From assembly GCF_009755265.1 (NCBI RefSeq), contig NZ_WPOO01000010.1:33890-97889 (forward strand): 64,000 nucleotides of DNA, written 5' to 3'. The notes under the pieces were generated by a model, which saw only the letters and a program-made list of their open reading frames with translations, was not told the origin of the DNA and ran no database searches. Positions within the stretch are counted from its first letter, which is position 1; every line of letters starts with the position of its first letter. Below are positions 8,039-19,800 of the stretch, in pieces. This DNA comes from Adlercreutzia rubneri (GTDB taxonomy: Bacteria > Actinomycetota > Coriobacteriia > Coriobacteriales > Eggerthellaceae). The position numbers and the translations under genes are program-made.

Positions 8039-9232
8039 ATGAATCTTGATTTGGGGAACCTGCCGCGGACGATCTGGGTTGAGAAGAGCGAGGGAGGGCC
8101 CGTGGTGGGGTTCGTGGACCAGCGGCTTCTGCCAGATGATCTGGCTCTTGTGCGCACCGCGGACTGGCGCGAGGTCGTGGATGCCGTGAAGACGCTGGCC
8201 GTTCGCGGCGCGCCGGCTATCGGCGTGGCGGGGGCGGCGGCGGTGATGCTGGCCGCCTTCGAGTGCGCGGCGGACGAGAGCGCCGCCAACCTCGTGAGGC
8301 AAGGCGATCCGGAGGCAGGTGGCGGTTTCGGGAGGGAGGGCGCTCGTGCCGATTTCGACCGTCGCTTGGAAGAGGCTGCCCGCGTGATCACCGGGGCGCG
8401 GCCGACGGCGGTCAACTTGTCCTGGGGCGTGCGCAGGGCCGTGGAGGCGGCCCAGGAGGCCCGCAGCGCCGGCAAGACGGCCGCAGAGGCGGCCGAGGCG
8501 CTCTACGGGCTCGCAGGGGCCCTCATTGCCGAGGACGAGGCGGTGAACCGCCGTATCGGCGCCCATGGGGCCATGCTGCTGCGCGAGATTGCGGATAAAC
8601 GGGACGGGAGGGGAGACGCCCCGGAGGCCTCCCATGGCATCGACGGCTCTTCGCGCGTGGCCGCACCTGTTCGGCGGCAGGGTCTCAACATCCTCACGCA
8701 CTGCAACGCGGGCAGCTTGGCGACGGCTTTCTACGGCACGGCGCTCGGCGTTGTTTATGCGGCTGCGCAAGAAGGGCTTATCAACCGCGTCTATGCCGAC
8801 GAGACGCGCCCGGTGAACCAGGGGGCGCGCCTGACGGCGTGGGAGTTGGCGCGCGCTGGGGTGCCGGTGACGCTGCAGTGCGACGATATGGCGGCGTCGC
8901 TTATGGCCGAGGGGAAGGTGGATGCCGTGATCGTCGGGGCCGACCGCATCGCCGCCAACGGGGATACGGCCAACAAGGTGGGCACCTTGGGGCTGGCGAT
9001 CATGGCTCGTCATTTCCAAATTCCGTTTTATGTGGCTGCCCCAAGAAGCACCATCGATTGCATAACGAAGACAGGCGACGACATCTCCATTGAGGAGCGC
9101 GATTCGTCCGAGGTGCTCGCCGAACCCCTCTTCGGCGTTACGGTGCGCAACCCGGCTTTCGATGTGACGCCCTACGCCCTCGTCACGGCCATCATTACCG
9201 AAGATGGGATTTGGAAGCCCCTTGAACTCTAG
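8039..9232 (+). CDS. mtnA: S-methyl-5-thioribose-1-phosphate isomerase
   Basis: MtnA converts methylthioribose 1-phosphate to methylthioribulose 1-phosphate in the methionine salvage pathway and belongs to the eIF2B-like isomerases. The 397-residue protein has LAVRGAPAIGVAGAAA near residue 58, NILTHCNAGSLAT with the catalytic Cys near residue 225, and VIVGADRIAANGD with the catalytic Asp near residue 300. Two low-complexity insertions (about residues 80-105 and 190-215) make it longer than the usual 340-360. The start lacks a strong ribosome binding site, but an AT-rich TAATAT lies 13 bases upstream, so a very short leader is possible. An inverted repeat TAGCAC/GTGCTA precedes it (7992-8022). 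No other salvage genes are nearby. Confidence 0.94.
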   Translation: MNLDLGNLPRTIWVEKSEGGPVVGFVDQRLLPDDLALVRTADWREVVDAVKTLAVRGAPAIGVAGAAAVMLAAFECAADESAANLVRQGDPEAGGGFGREGARADFDRRLEEAARVITGARPTAVNLSWGVRRAVEAAQEARSAGKTAAEAAEALYGLAGALIAEDEAVNRRIGAHGAMLLREIADKRDGRGDAPEASHGIDGSSRVAAPVRRQGLNILTHCNAGSLATAFYGTALGVVYAAAQEGLINRVYADETRPVNQGARLTAWELARAGVPVTLQCDDMAASLMAEGKVDAVIVGADRIAANGDTANKVGTLGLAIMARHFQIPFYVAAPRSTIDCITKTGDDISIEERDSSEVLAEPLFGVTVRNPAFDVTPYALVTAIITEDGIWKPLEL

Positions 9233-9326
9233 AACCCTATAGACAACATAACATTATATGTAATAGTACGTCCCATAGAGAACGGCGCAGTGGGGCGAGG
9301 CCTCGTCGCGGCAGTAAGGGAAGGCT

Positions 9327-10088
9327 ATGATCACACTGGCGGCCGCCTCTCAAAAGGGCGGCGTTGCGAAGGCGACGACCAACTTGGCCATCGGGGCGAA
9401 GCTGGTCGAAGACGGGGCGCGGGTGCTCTATATCGACCTCGACCCCCAGATGAACCTCTCCACCACGCTGAAGGCTCAGACAGGCGGCGTTCTGTCGTCG
9501 CTTGACGTGCTCACGGGCGAGGCGGGCGTGGCCGCTGCGGCGCAGACCATCGATGGCTACGATGCCGTGCCGGCCAGCCGCCTGAACGGGAAGGCCGACG
9601 ACCTCATGCCCTCGGTGGGGAAGGACTACCGCTTGCGCAAGGCGCTGGAGGCCGTCTCCGATCGCTATGACTTCGCGATCCTCGACACGCCGCCGGCGCT
9701 CGACACGCTCACGGTGAACGCGCTCACGGCGGCCTCCTGGGTAGTCATACCCGCTCAGGCCGATGCCTATTCCCTGGACGGCGTCACCGATTTGGCGGCC
9801 ACCATCCAGGCCATCCGCGAGTACACCAATCCCGATCTCAAGATAGCCGGCATCCTGCTGATGCGCTACAACCCGCGCACGCCCATATCGAAGATCATCC
9901 GTGAGGACGCCGAGGCGATGGCGGCCGAACTCGATACCAAGGTGTTCCGCGCCTGGATTCGCGAGGCCACCGTCATCAAGGAGTCCCAAGCGGTGAAACA
10001 GTCACTTTTCGCGTACGCCCCCTCGGCGAAGGTGGCCTACGACTACCGGTTCTTCATCGAGGAGCTGCTGGAGGACATCAATGGCTAA
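9327..10088 (+). CDS. ParA-like partition ATPase with altered P-loop
   Basis: This is a ParA/Soj-type deviant-Walker ATPase of 253 residues, the motor that separates plasmid or chromosome copies. Clear motifs are LYIDLDPQMNLSTTL (about residue 37) and FAILDTPPALDTLTVNAL (Walker B, about residue 118), plus the C-terminal SLFAYAPSAKVAYDYRFF. The N-terminal motif reads SQKGGVAKATTN where the family has QKGGVGKTTT. Both lysines are kept, but the Gly before the second Lys and the Mg-binding Thr after it are both Ala. The ribosome binding site AAGGGAAGG stands 3 bases before ATG 9327. The end overlaps the next gene by 8 bases (ATG 10081), so the two form one operon. It resembles a plasmid partition cassette captured in the chromosome. 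Confidence 0.85.
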   Translation: MITLAAASQKGGVAKATTNLAIGAKLVEDGARVLYIDLDPQMNLSTTLKAQTGGVLSSLDVLTGEAGVAAAAQTIDGYDAVPASRLNGKADDLMPSVGKDYRLRKALEAVSDRYDFAILDTPPALDTLTVNALTAASWVVIPAQADAYSLDGVTDLAATIQAIREYTNPDLKIAGILLMRYNPRTPISKIIREDAEAMAAELDTKVFRAWIREATVIKESQAVKQSLFAYAPSAKVAYDYRFFIEELLEDING

Positions 10089-10863
10089 GAAGGATCTGCG
10101 CGCCCAGATGGATGCGGCGCGCGCGGCAGCCGCCTACATCGGCGCCGCCCAGGAGGATCTGGCGGCGCCCGAGAGGGGGATCTCCCCTTCGGGCAGCTCG
10201 GCGAGATCGTCCGAGAAGGACGGCGCGAAGGCGGCGCCGAGACGGTCGCGAACCCATGAGGTGAGAAGCGCCTCCCTTGATGTGACCCAGGCCGCCGCGA
10301 TGCCCGATTTTTTCGCCGAGGACTATACGGAAGAGCCTCGGTGCGAGGCAATCCCATCGGTCTCCTACGGCATCGCCTCGGTGCTAGCGGCATCTGACGC
10401 GGCGGGGACGGCCGAGGCCGCCGATGCGGCGGGGATGGTCGAGGCCGCCGATACGGCGGGGATGGTCGAGGTCGCCGGTGCGGCGGGGACGGCCGAAATC
10501 GCCGGTGCGGCGGGGACAACTGAGACCGCCGATGCGGCGGCTGCTGCGGTGGAGGATGCGGACGCGCCTTCCCGGGCCGCCGGCGCGTCTAGGGCCGCTG
10601 CCCGTACGCGCAAGCCGCGCAAGAAAAGCGTTGAGGCCGAGCCGCCGGTCCAAGCCGGAGAGGGGACGAGCGGACGTATGACCGCTCAGGTGCGGGTGCC
10701 CATGACGGCCGAGCAGAGAGAACACGCCGACCTTTTGGCGTCGGTCATGAAGATCACGCGAGCCGAGGTTATGCGCCAGGCCCTTGACGAGTACTGGGAG
10801 AGCCACAAGTCCGACCTTCAGGCGGCAGTCGCGGCCTGCGAGGCGCTCACCAAAAGCTCATGA
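10081..10863 (+). CDS. ParA partner: ribbon-helix-helix DNA-binding protein with nonapeptide repeats
   Basis: This 260-residue protein sits where a ParB/ParG centromere-binding partner is expected. The last 60 residues (RMTAQVRVPMTAEQREHADL, then a helix and RAEVMRQALDEYW) read as a ribbon-helix-helix fold of CopG/ParG type. The first 200 residues are low-complexity and Ala-rich. Residues 107-151 contain five copies of a nine-residue unit (AAGTAEAAD and variants), encoded by a 27-bp minisatellite. The length of this linker may vary between strains. It overlaps the ParA-like gene and is followed by a strong terminator. ParG-like function is inference from position and fold. Confidence 0.75.
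   Translation: MAKKDLRAQMDAARAAAAYIGAAQEDLAAPERGISPSGSSARSSEKDGAKAAPRRSRTHEVRSASLDVTQAAAMPDFFAEDYTEEPRCEAIPSVSYGIASVLAASDAAGTAEAADAAGMVEAADTAGMVEVAGAAGTAEIAGAAGTTETADAAAAAVEDADAPSRAAGASRAAARTRKPRKKSVEAEPPVQAGEGTSGRMTAQVRVPMTAEQREHADLLASVMKITRAEVMRQALDEYWESHKSDLQAAVAACEALTKSS
10399..10533 (+). repeat. 27-bp coding minisatellite, 5 units
   Basis: Five in-frame 27-base units (10399-10425, 10426-10452, 10453-10479, 10480-10506, 10507-10533) start GCGGCGGGG (ACGGCGGGG in the third). They encode AAGTAEAAD, AAGMVEAAD, TAGMVEVAG, AAGTAEIAG and AAGTTETAD. Confidence 0.9.
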
Positions 10864-10884
10864 AGTAAAACCGCTCGCCCTCGA

Positions 10885-13800
10885 TTGAAAAGAGGGGCGG
10901 ATCGCTTCGTTTGCGCCAAGGTTGAAGCACCCGACCAACGGATTCGAATGCTGAGTCCGTTGGTCGGGTTTTTTGCACGGAAATCTCCTCGACGAAAAAA
11001 TTTTTCCGAAGTTTCTCCTCTGTTACCTAGCAAGGGCCAGGACGTTGAGCTCGCCCAGTGGTTCTACCTTGAGGGCACGGGTACCGTGGCCGAGGTGACC
11101 GAGGGCGAAGGCGAGGCGAAGCGCACCTACAGCAAGGTGACTTTCACCGCTGCCAACGTTGTGAACAACAAGGGCACCGAGCTGCGTCCCGCCAAGACGT
11201 TCACCGGCGAGGAGTACTACGAGATCGAGCTGGTGCGCGACGACGCGAACGCGGTCGTGGGCGCCTGGATCAAGAACCCGGCCTTCGGCGACAAGGTCAC
11301 CGAGACTGTGACCGACGAGGCCTCCGGCACCACGGCCACCGTGGTCACCGGGCATACCGGCTTCTACACCATGAAGACCGACGCCGATGGCGCCTTCGCC
11401 TTCAACGACGACAACACCGCCGGGCTTCTGCCCTACGTGCAGTTCGACACCAACGACAACCCGGTGGCGGCCGGCGATGCCGCGGCTACCGACGACACCC
11501 TGGCCATGGCGTCCTACCGCCTGCCCGAGCCGAACCTGCCCGAGGGCCACGTGCTCACGGTGTTCCACAACGGCGACAAGAGCTCCTCGCCGGTGTGGGC
11601 CACCAACGCCGACTCGGATGCCAAGCGCGACATCCACCGCTCGGCCATGGTGGACGGCTACGACACGGCCATCGTGACGAGCTACCCGCAGTTCGCCGCT
11701 ACCGACAAGAACGGCGCCATCACCGGCGCCGATGGCAAGCCTGTGGAGCAGGACGACAAGGGCCTGGCCGAGAAGACTGGCTTCATCGTGACCGCCAACT
11801 CCTCCACGCCGGCCGCCAACACCCCCTACACCTTCTCTATGGAAGGCGTGGCCTACGACGTGGCCAACCAGGTGTTCAAGCGCGAGCACGTGAACACGGG
11901 TCTCTTCAAGGCGCCTACCTCCCAGATCACCGGCATCGTGTGGGACGACACCGAATCCGACGACAACACGGCTCCCGATGGCGTCCGCGCCGATGACGAG
12001 CAAGGGCTTGTCGGCGAAACGGTGCTTGCCACCCAGTGGCACTACGTGCCCAAGGGCGCCGCGGCCTTCGCCCAGATCAAGACCGGCGATGACGCTGGTC
12101 TCGTGGAATGGGTCGCCGCTGACGGCACCAAGTCCACCGACGATACGGCCAAGGCGTCTGCCGTGGGTGCCTGGGTGCAGAACATCGGCTTCGGTTCCGA
12201 CTGGGTGACCACCAAGGCCACCATCGTCAAGGATCCGACCGACATCACCGACCAGGGCAAGGTCGTCTGCATCCCGGTTGTGAGCAACGGCGAGAACCGT
12301 GCCGATGCCCGCAACAAGATGGGCGTGGTGGCCGTGAAGACCTATGCGGCCGGAGGTGCCCAGAAGGTCGTGGCCGACGCGAAGGAGGCCGCCGGCTACA
12401 AGCTGGTGGACGTGGTCGACGGCGAGTACGTCTTCGACAACCTGCCCACGGCCGTGGTGGTGCTCGACGCCAACAGCGGCATCGACGAGTACTTCCTTGC
12501 CGCCTACCGCGTGGAGCTGGCGGCCCCCAAGAACTACCTGAAGAGCGGCTACGCGAAGGGCGAGCGGGACCCCTGGCACATCACCACGCCGCATCAACCC
12601 GTAAGCTTCGCCGACACTGACGCGACCGCCAAAGGGCTCGCCGTCGACTCCGACGTGCCCGGCACCAAGGCGGGCGTGGCCGGCAACGCCGATGAGCTCG
12701 ACATCACCGATGGCGCCATCAAGGCCCTGTACCAGAGCTGGCCCATCCAGCACCGCTACGCGGCAGACGGCTCGGTGCGCGCCAACGACGGCCAGGTCAT
12801 CCTGGCCGAGGTGAACAACGGCAAGACTGATGGCATCCAGGCCAGCTTCGCCGACATCCCGGTATCCAACGCCATGGACACCGCCGATGCGGCCACCTAC
12901 CAGTGGACGCATCCGGTAGTGACCGAGGTGGCCGGCGACGTGGGCGAGATCGCTCCGGCCTACCGCGCCATCGGCGGCTACGTGTGGAAGGACAACGACT
13001 ACAAGGACGGCATCTACAACCTTATTCCCGGCACTTACGAGGATATGGTCAACACTGGCATGACCATCGAGCTGAAGAACCCCGAGAAGCAGCCGGTGCC
13101 CGATCGCCCGACGAGGCTGTACCTGCGCCAGTGGTACTACGATCCCGACCGCACCAACGGCGGCAACGCGAACCCCGAGGCGGACGCCCCGGCCGACCAC
13201 TGGTTCCCGGTGCCCCAGGGCGCGTTCACGGAGTACGGCAACGATCGCGACTGGAGCCCGACCGAGGCGACCAAGGCGCCCTTCTACTACAAGACGGTGA
13301 CCACCCGCAACAAGAGCGTTACCGGCAAGGAAGCGGACAGCTACTACCAGTTCGACGACCTGCCCGTGCGCGTGTTCATCGACGGCAAGGAGTACCTGGC
13401 CGGCTACACCGTGGCCATCCGCGGCAATGCCGACTTCAAGCCGGGTAACTACGAGGCCCAGACCTCCGACTACCTGGTGCAGAACAACCTCACCGCTCCG
13501 GACTACCTGGTGGACCAGTGGAACTCCAAGGGCCTGGCCAACGTGCGCGGCACCTCGTCGTTTGCCTACCGCTACGGCCCCGAGACCTTCCCGCTCGTCC
13601 GCAGCCAGAAGTTCAGCTCCAACGGCGACATCCATACCATGGACTCCGTCATCGTGCTGGCCGGCTCCACCACCGCCGATGCCAAGGGCGCCCGCACGGG
13701 CAGCACGCCGTATGTGGTGAACTCCGCCGAAAAGAACGGTGATGCGCCGCTGGCCTCCTTCGATCTGGCCTTCGGCAAGAACGAGACCCGCATGAACGGC

Positions 13801-16800
13801 GGCTACATCGTGACGCCCTCCGCTCCCATTGAGGGCTACATCTGGGAGGATGCCAACTACGACGGCATCCGCCAGGAGGATGTCTACGATAAGGACGGCA
13901 ACCTCGTCTCCGAGGGCGAGCGCGGCATCGGCGGCGTGCGCATCCGCCCGACCAAGTACTACCTGGACGACACGGACAAGACCGGCGGCCCGGACGGCAC
14001 GTGGAAGCGCACCTACAGCCTCGACGAGGACGGCAACCGTGTGCTCGACCCGTACTATCCCTTCACCACCTCCTACGGCACCGACCCTGAGGAGGATCTG
14101 GAGCTGGGCCAGTACCGCACCGACCTTGTGCCCACGAGCTTCAAGAAGCCCGATGCCCAGAAGCTGGGCGAGGCGAGCGACCGCGAGTATCTGTGCGGCT
14201 ACACCGTAGCCGTGGCCGACACCAACCCGGCCGACCTCTACCAGCAGGTGCCTAACGAGGCCATCGCCGGCTACACCCTGACCCGTCCGCACGTCGCGGG
14301 CGACCTGGACGACGTGGTGGCGGCGGGTGACGCCGAGGGCATGCGCACCGAGTCCGATGCCTTCCGCTACTACACCTCCGAGGGCTTGGACGCCCTCGAC
14401 AGCACCACCAAGGCCTTTGGCCTGGTGAACCGCTTCATCGACATGCAGGACTCCGTGCCTGCGGCGGGCGATACCGACAAGAACGCGGCCTTCAAGAACC
14501 GCGTGCCGGCCGGCCGCGCCGACGGCATGGTCATCGTGGCCCACGAGGCGGTGGAAAGCTCCACCAACGACAAGACCCAGAAGAAGTACAAGGGCGTCAC
14601 CTACGACACCGACGAGAACGTCCAGGTGCAGCAGGGCGGCGACGGCGGCTTCATAAAGATCCCCGAGACCTCCGTCACCGGTGTGGTGTGGGACGACTCC
14701 TACAGCGACCAGTGGGCCGCCAGCAACCCGGTGCTCGACCGCGCCGAGCGCGAGCGCTCCTACGACGGCATCTACCAGCCTGCCTTCGAGAACGGCCTGC
14801 CTGGCCGCACCGTGGCGCTGACCCAGTGGCACTACGTGACCCACGACCTGTGGAAGAGCTTCGCCTTGCGCCACGCCCATCTGGTCTACAACCTGCTGAC
14901 CAAGGAGGATCTTGAGAAGCTGGGCATCGACCAGGTTGAGCCCATCGAAGCTATGAAGACCATCGACCAGGCTACCGACGCGACGCTCGAGCTCGCCTGG
15001 CAGCTGCTGTACGACCGTGCTGAGCAGGGAGCCGCGAGCGATGTGTGCGCGGCGAGAGGCAACGAGGACGCCCTGGGATTCTGGGTGCGCACCCGCGCCT
15101 TCGGCGGCGACGTCACCTGGAAGAACAACGGCACCGCCGAGAATCCCGATTGGGAGCGCGTGGTCACCTACAACCCGACCAAGACCGAAACAGTGCGCGA
15201 CGGTCAGGTCCAGTACGTCATCAACGGCGACGGCGACCGCACGGTGACCACCGGTCCTCTGGGCCTCGACTACCAGGGCAACGTGGTAGACGACCTGGAT
15301 CCTGGCACCTACGCCTTCTATAACCTGCCCACCAGCTGGGTGGGCTGCGGCGACGAGGTTCACAAGGAGATCGAGCTCGCGCCGCGCTACGTCGGCAAGG
15401 AGGACGCCGCGGATGACGGCACCACGCTTCTGGGTGCCGACGAGGCTCGCGATTACCCGGCCGGCTTGGCCCCGATGTACGGTGACACCTACTCGCTGGC
15501 CAGCTACGAGGTGGAAGTGGACGGCCTGGCCCACGACGGCTCCGACGTCGAGGCCAACGGCACCAGCTGGATGCTCACCCGCTACCACGCCGGCAACGCC
15601 GATGAGGTGGAGTCCAACGTGGCCTCTACCGACCGCTTCGGCGTGGTGAACTTCGCAAAATACGAGGGCGACGGCAAGGCCGTGCGCCTGGGCCGCACCG
15701 TTACCGACCGCACCGTCATTGCGGCCGAGGGCGGCCTCGAGATCGCCGGCACGCGCACCTCGGTGGGCGATGTGGACGGAGAGGATCACGGCGGCCGCAT
15801 CGTGGTGGCCAGCGAGGGCGTGGCCGAGGGAGAGAACAAGACGAAGCTGGAGAACGCGAGCGACTTTGCCCGCGTGAGCACCGAGCAGCTGGTTCGTCCA
15901 GACGCGCCGTTGTACGGCGTGGCGGCCTACGACTGGCTGACGGTCGACATGGAGACGGTTGTGGTGGATTCCGTTCCCGACGGCAACGGTGGCACTTGGG
16001 AGCACAAGGTGCCGCTGCCCAAGGTTGTCCAGGGTGGCGACATGGGCATGGTTCGCCCCGCCCTGCAGTCCATCTCCGGCGTGCTGTGGAACGATGCGAA
16101 CAACAACGGCATCCAGGACGTGACCTTCGACGAGAACGGCAACGTCGTCGGAGAGGAAGAGATCCTCGACGGCTACGAGGTCACCCTCGAACGTTACTAC
16201 TTCGACGGCGCGAACTGGGTGCCCGACACCACGCAGTGGGCCGCCGACAACACGGCGTCCGTCGCAGTGACCACGACCGACCGCGTGCTCATGGAGCGCG
16301 GCACCGAGAAGACGAAGCCCACCGAGCTCGGCGAGGACATCGACGGCGCGCTGACCGGCACGCCCGATCTGCACCGCTCGGGCACCTACCGCTTCGACAA
16401 CCTCGAGACGGCGGGCCTGCGCAACGTGAACGGCACCGACACGTGGGTGGCCTACGGCTACAAGGTGCGCGTGAGCGACCCGCGCGTCACGGAAAACGAG
16501 CTTTTCCGCGCGAAGTACCAGGTGACGGGCGCCGGCTATCGTGAGAACTCCGATCTGACTGACGACAACAAGCTGGTGGAGCCCGACGAGTACATCATAC
16601 TTCTGGAGACGGTGGCCGCCGACGGCACCACGCCCGACGGTTTGGCGTCCCATGAGTCGAACATCGTTTACGCGCCGGCGTCGAACAACGACGACCAGAC
16701 GCCGAATCTGGTGCTCGACGAGAACGGCGATCCGGTGCTGGATGCCGACGGCAAGGTGCAGGTGAAGGACCCGATGACCGCCACTGTCGGCGGCAAGACG

Positions 16801-19800
16801 CTCGTGGCCTACGACCTCATGATGGGCGCGAGCCGCGACCACAACGACGGCGGCCTCATCGAGCCCCCGGCTTACGCCATCGATGGCTACGTCTGGGAGG
16901 ACGCCGACTACGACGGCCTGTACAACTACAACACCGAGACGCGCGTGACCACCGAGAAGGACGGCACCAAGACCGAGGCCGACTACCTCGAGTACGGCTA
17001 CAACGACAAGCAGGTCATCCTGAAGCAGTACGTGCTCGGCGCCGACGGAACCTGGAAGCTCAACCCGCACTTCGGCAACGACGGCAACGTCATGGCCGAG
17101 AAGGTGGCCGACGGCGTGACCGAGGCGAAGACCGACACGCTGAACCCGACCTCTGGCACCTACAAGGTGCGCAACGAGGCGGGCCAGATGGTGGACGCCT
17201 CCCCGGCCGAGCGCCTCACCTTCACGGTGCCGAACTCCACCTACCTGGGCGGCGGCAAGGTGGCCGTGCTGACCGGTGACAACGAGAACCTGAAGGCGCT
17301 CGCCAAGGACGGTACGACCGAGCTGCACGACGTGTCCGGCTACTACCTGTTCGATCAGCTGCCCACGGCCGTGCGCACCTGGAACTCGACGGCGAAGAAG
17401 TACGAGTACGCGCTTGCCTCCTATACGGTGGAAGTGAACGGCGAGAAAGCCGCCGACGGCATGTCCTCGCTGCTTGTGACCACCTTCGAGGCCGAGACGA
17501 CCGCCCACGACGTGGTGAACTCCCGCGTCCAGCCCATGGTGACGGCCGAGGAGCAGCACGAGGACACCAACACCGACGGCATGGCCGAGGTGTGGAGCCG
17601 CTACGAGACCAACAACTACCCGGTGTTCCTGGACGAGCAGAACATCCAGACCGCCGATGCGACGCACTCCGATGGATCGTGCACCATCAAGGAGTGCGAG
17701 ACCGTCGAGGGCGAGATCTCGAAGAACAACGCCGCCTGGCGCATCGTGCTGGCCGGCTTGGTCGATGGCGCCAGCTGGGCGAACCAGCGCACCGCCTACG
17801 GCTGGTCCGAGAAGCACGAGGCTGTCGACGCCAACGGCCGTCCGACGACGGAGACGGTGACCGGCACCTTCGATTACGACTTCGCCATCGGCCAGAACCA
17901 GAACGCCATGAACGCCGGCTTCGTGCCGCCCGACCGCTCGAGCCTGGTGGGCCAGGCGTGGTACGACGAGGACTACGACGGCAAGAACGATTCCGACACT
18001 TCCGACGACCGCATCGACACCGACGACCGCGACAAGACCGAGCAGGGCGTCGAGGGCCTGCGCGTCATCCTGACCCAGTACTACTTCGTGCCCACCTACG
18101 ACAACCACGGCAACCAGCTGCTGGAAGACGAGGACAACAACGTCTTCTTCCTCGACCGCGACCGGGCCAACGACGACTACCCGGACGGCCAGCTGCATCT
18201 GGTGGAGTCGCGCGGCGGCAACGTGGTGTCCGGCGCCGACGACAAGGTGTACCTGGTTCGCTCCGGCCGCACCTACGACTACGACGCCCTGTACAAGGCC
18301 GGCGTGCGCGAGCTGAAGGACTCCGGCTACTGGGTGGAGAACACCAACCTCAACGGCGGCCGCCAGTACAAGGACGGCGAGGACGTCGAGGTGCCCGAGA
18401 CCCCGGTCGAGCCGGAGAATCCGAACCCGACCGACCCGGAGAACCCGGGCGAGACGACCGATCCCGAGAACCCGAGCCCCGTGGAGCCGGGTACCGGCGA
18501 GGATGCGGGCATCCGCATCGTGGCCGAGCCGGCCATGCGCAGCTTCTCGCTGGCGCGGATGGCACTGGCCGCCACCGAGGAGACCGAGGGCTTCGCCGAC
18601 GGCGAGAGCACCGAGGTGACCGACCCGGGTGAGGAGACCTGCACCCACGAGAACAAGACCTATACGGGCAACAAGAACGGCACCCACGACTGGACGTGCG
18701 ACGCCGAGGGATGCACCGCCTCGGCGACCAACGAGGCCTGCTCCGACGGCGATGGCGACGGCCGCTGCGACGGCTGCGGCGACTGCCTGCACCTGCACGA
18801 CCGCACCTACACCTACAAGGATGCCGACGTCCACACCGTCACCTGCGCCGACTGCAACGAGGTGCTGGGCGAGGAGCCCCATGCCGACGCCAACGGCAAC
18901 GGCATGTGCGACGGCTGCGGCGCCGATGTGTGCAAGCACACCGAGCTTGAGTGGAAGGACAACTTCGACAACACCCATACCTCTGTTTGCAAGATCTGCG
19001 GCAAGCAGACGAGCACGGCGGCCCATGTGGACGCCAAGCACAACGACGAGGCCGGCACGGAAGGCCCCGACGGGCGCTGCGATGTCTGCGGCGGCCTCAT
19101 TATCGAGGATCACCAGCTGTGGATCTACACCGACGCCGAGGGTGTCTATGACTTCGACAACCTGCCGGGCTACGTGCTCGTGAGCAGCGAGGTCGACCAT
19201 CCGGCCGCTCCGGGCGAGGACATCGACAAGGTGTTCCAGCCCTACGGCGTGGCCAACGCCAACGGCACGGCGCTTTCCACCTCCGACCTGGTGGCCCTGC
19301 AGAAGCGCCCCGTGTCGGTCGGCATGATCCGCCAGCTCTCGGCCTCCGAGATCGTCTCGCTGTCCGCCAGCCAGGTGGAAGCCATCAAGGCCGATGCCGA
19401 CATGATGGCCGCCTATGAGGCGCGCCAGACCGAGCTCGCCACCAGCGATCCGGCCTTCACGTCGGCCACCCCGTACCTGACCGGCTACGCCATCAAGGTG
19501 GTGGACGACTCCGGCGAGTACGTGGCCAGCCGCTTCCATGTGGAGGGCGCCAGCACCGGCGACAACTCCGACCTCACCTCCTTCGAGTCCTCGCTGACCG
19601 ACAACGTCAACGCCGAGAACGAGAAGGTCAACGAGGTGTACGCCGTCGTGGCCGAGAAGATCGCCGACGACGCCGACCTCACCGGCGGCATCCTGTCGAG
19701 CGCGTACGCGGTCCGCTACCTGAAGACCAACTACGACCTGGCCAACCGCATGTACTACAAGCGCGCCTTCGACGCCGGCCTCACCAAGCAGCTGCCGGTG

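Noticed and set aside
10930..10968. tRNA suggested by GATTCGAAT
   Set aside because: The motif is the loop of a perfect terminator hairpin. No cloverleaf or acceptor stem can be formed.
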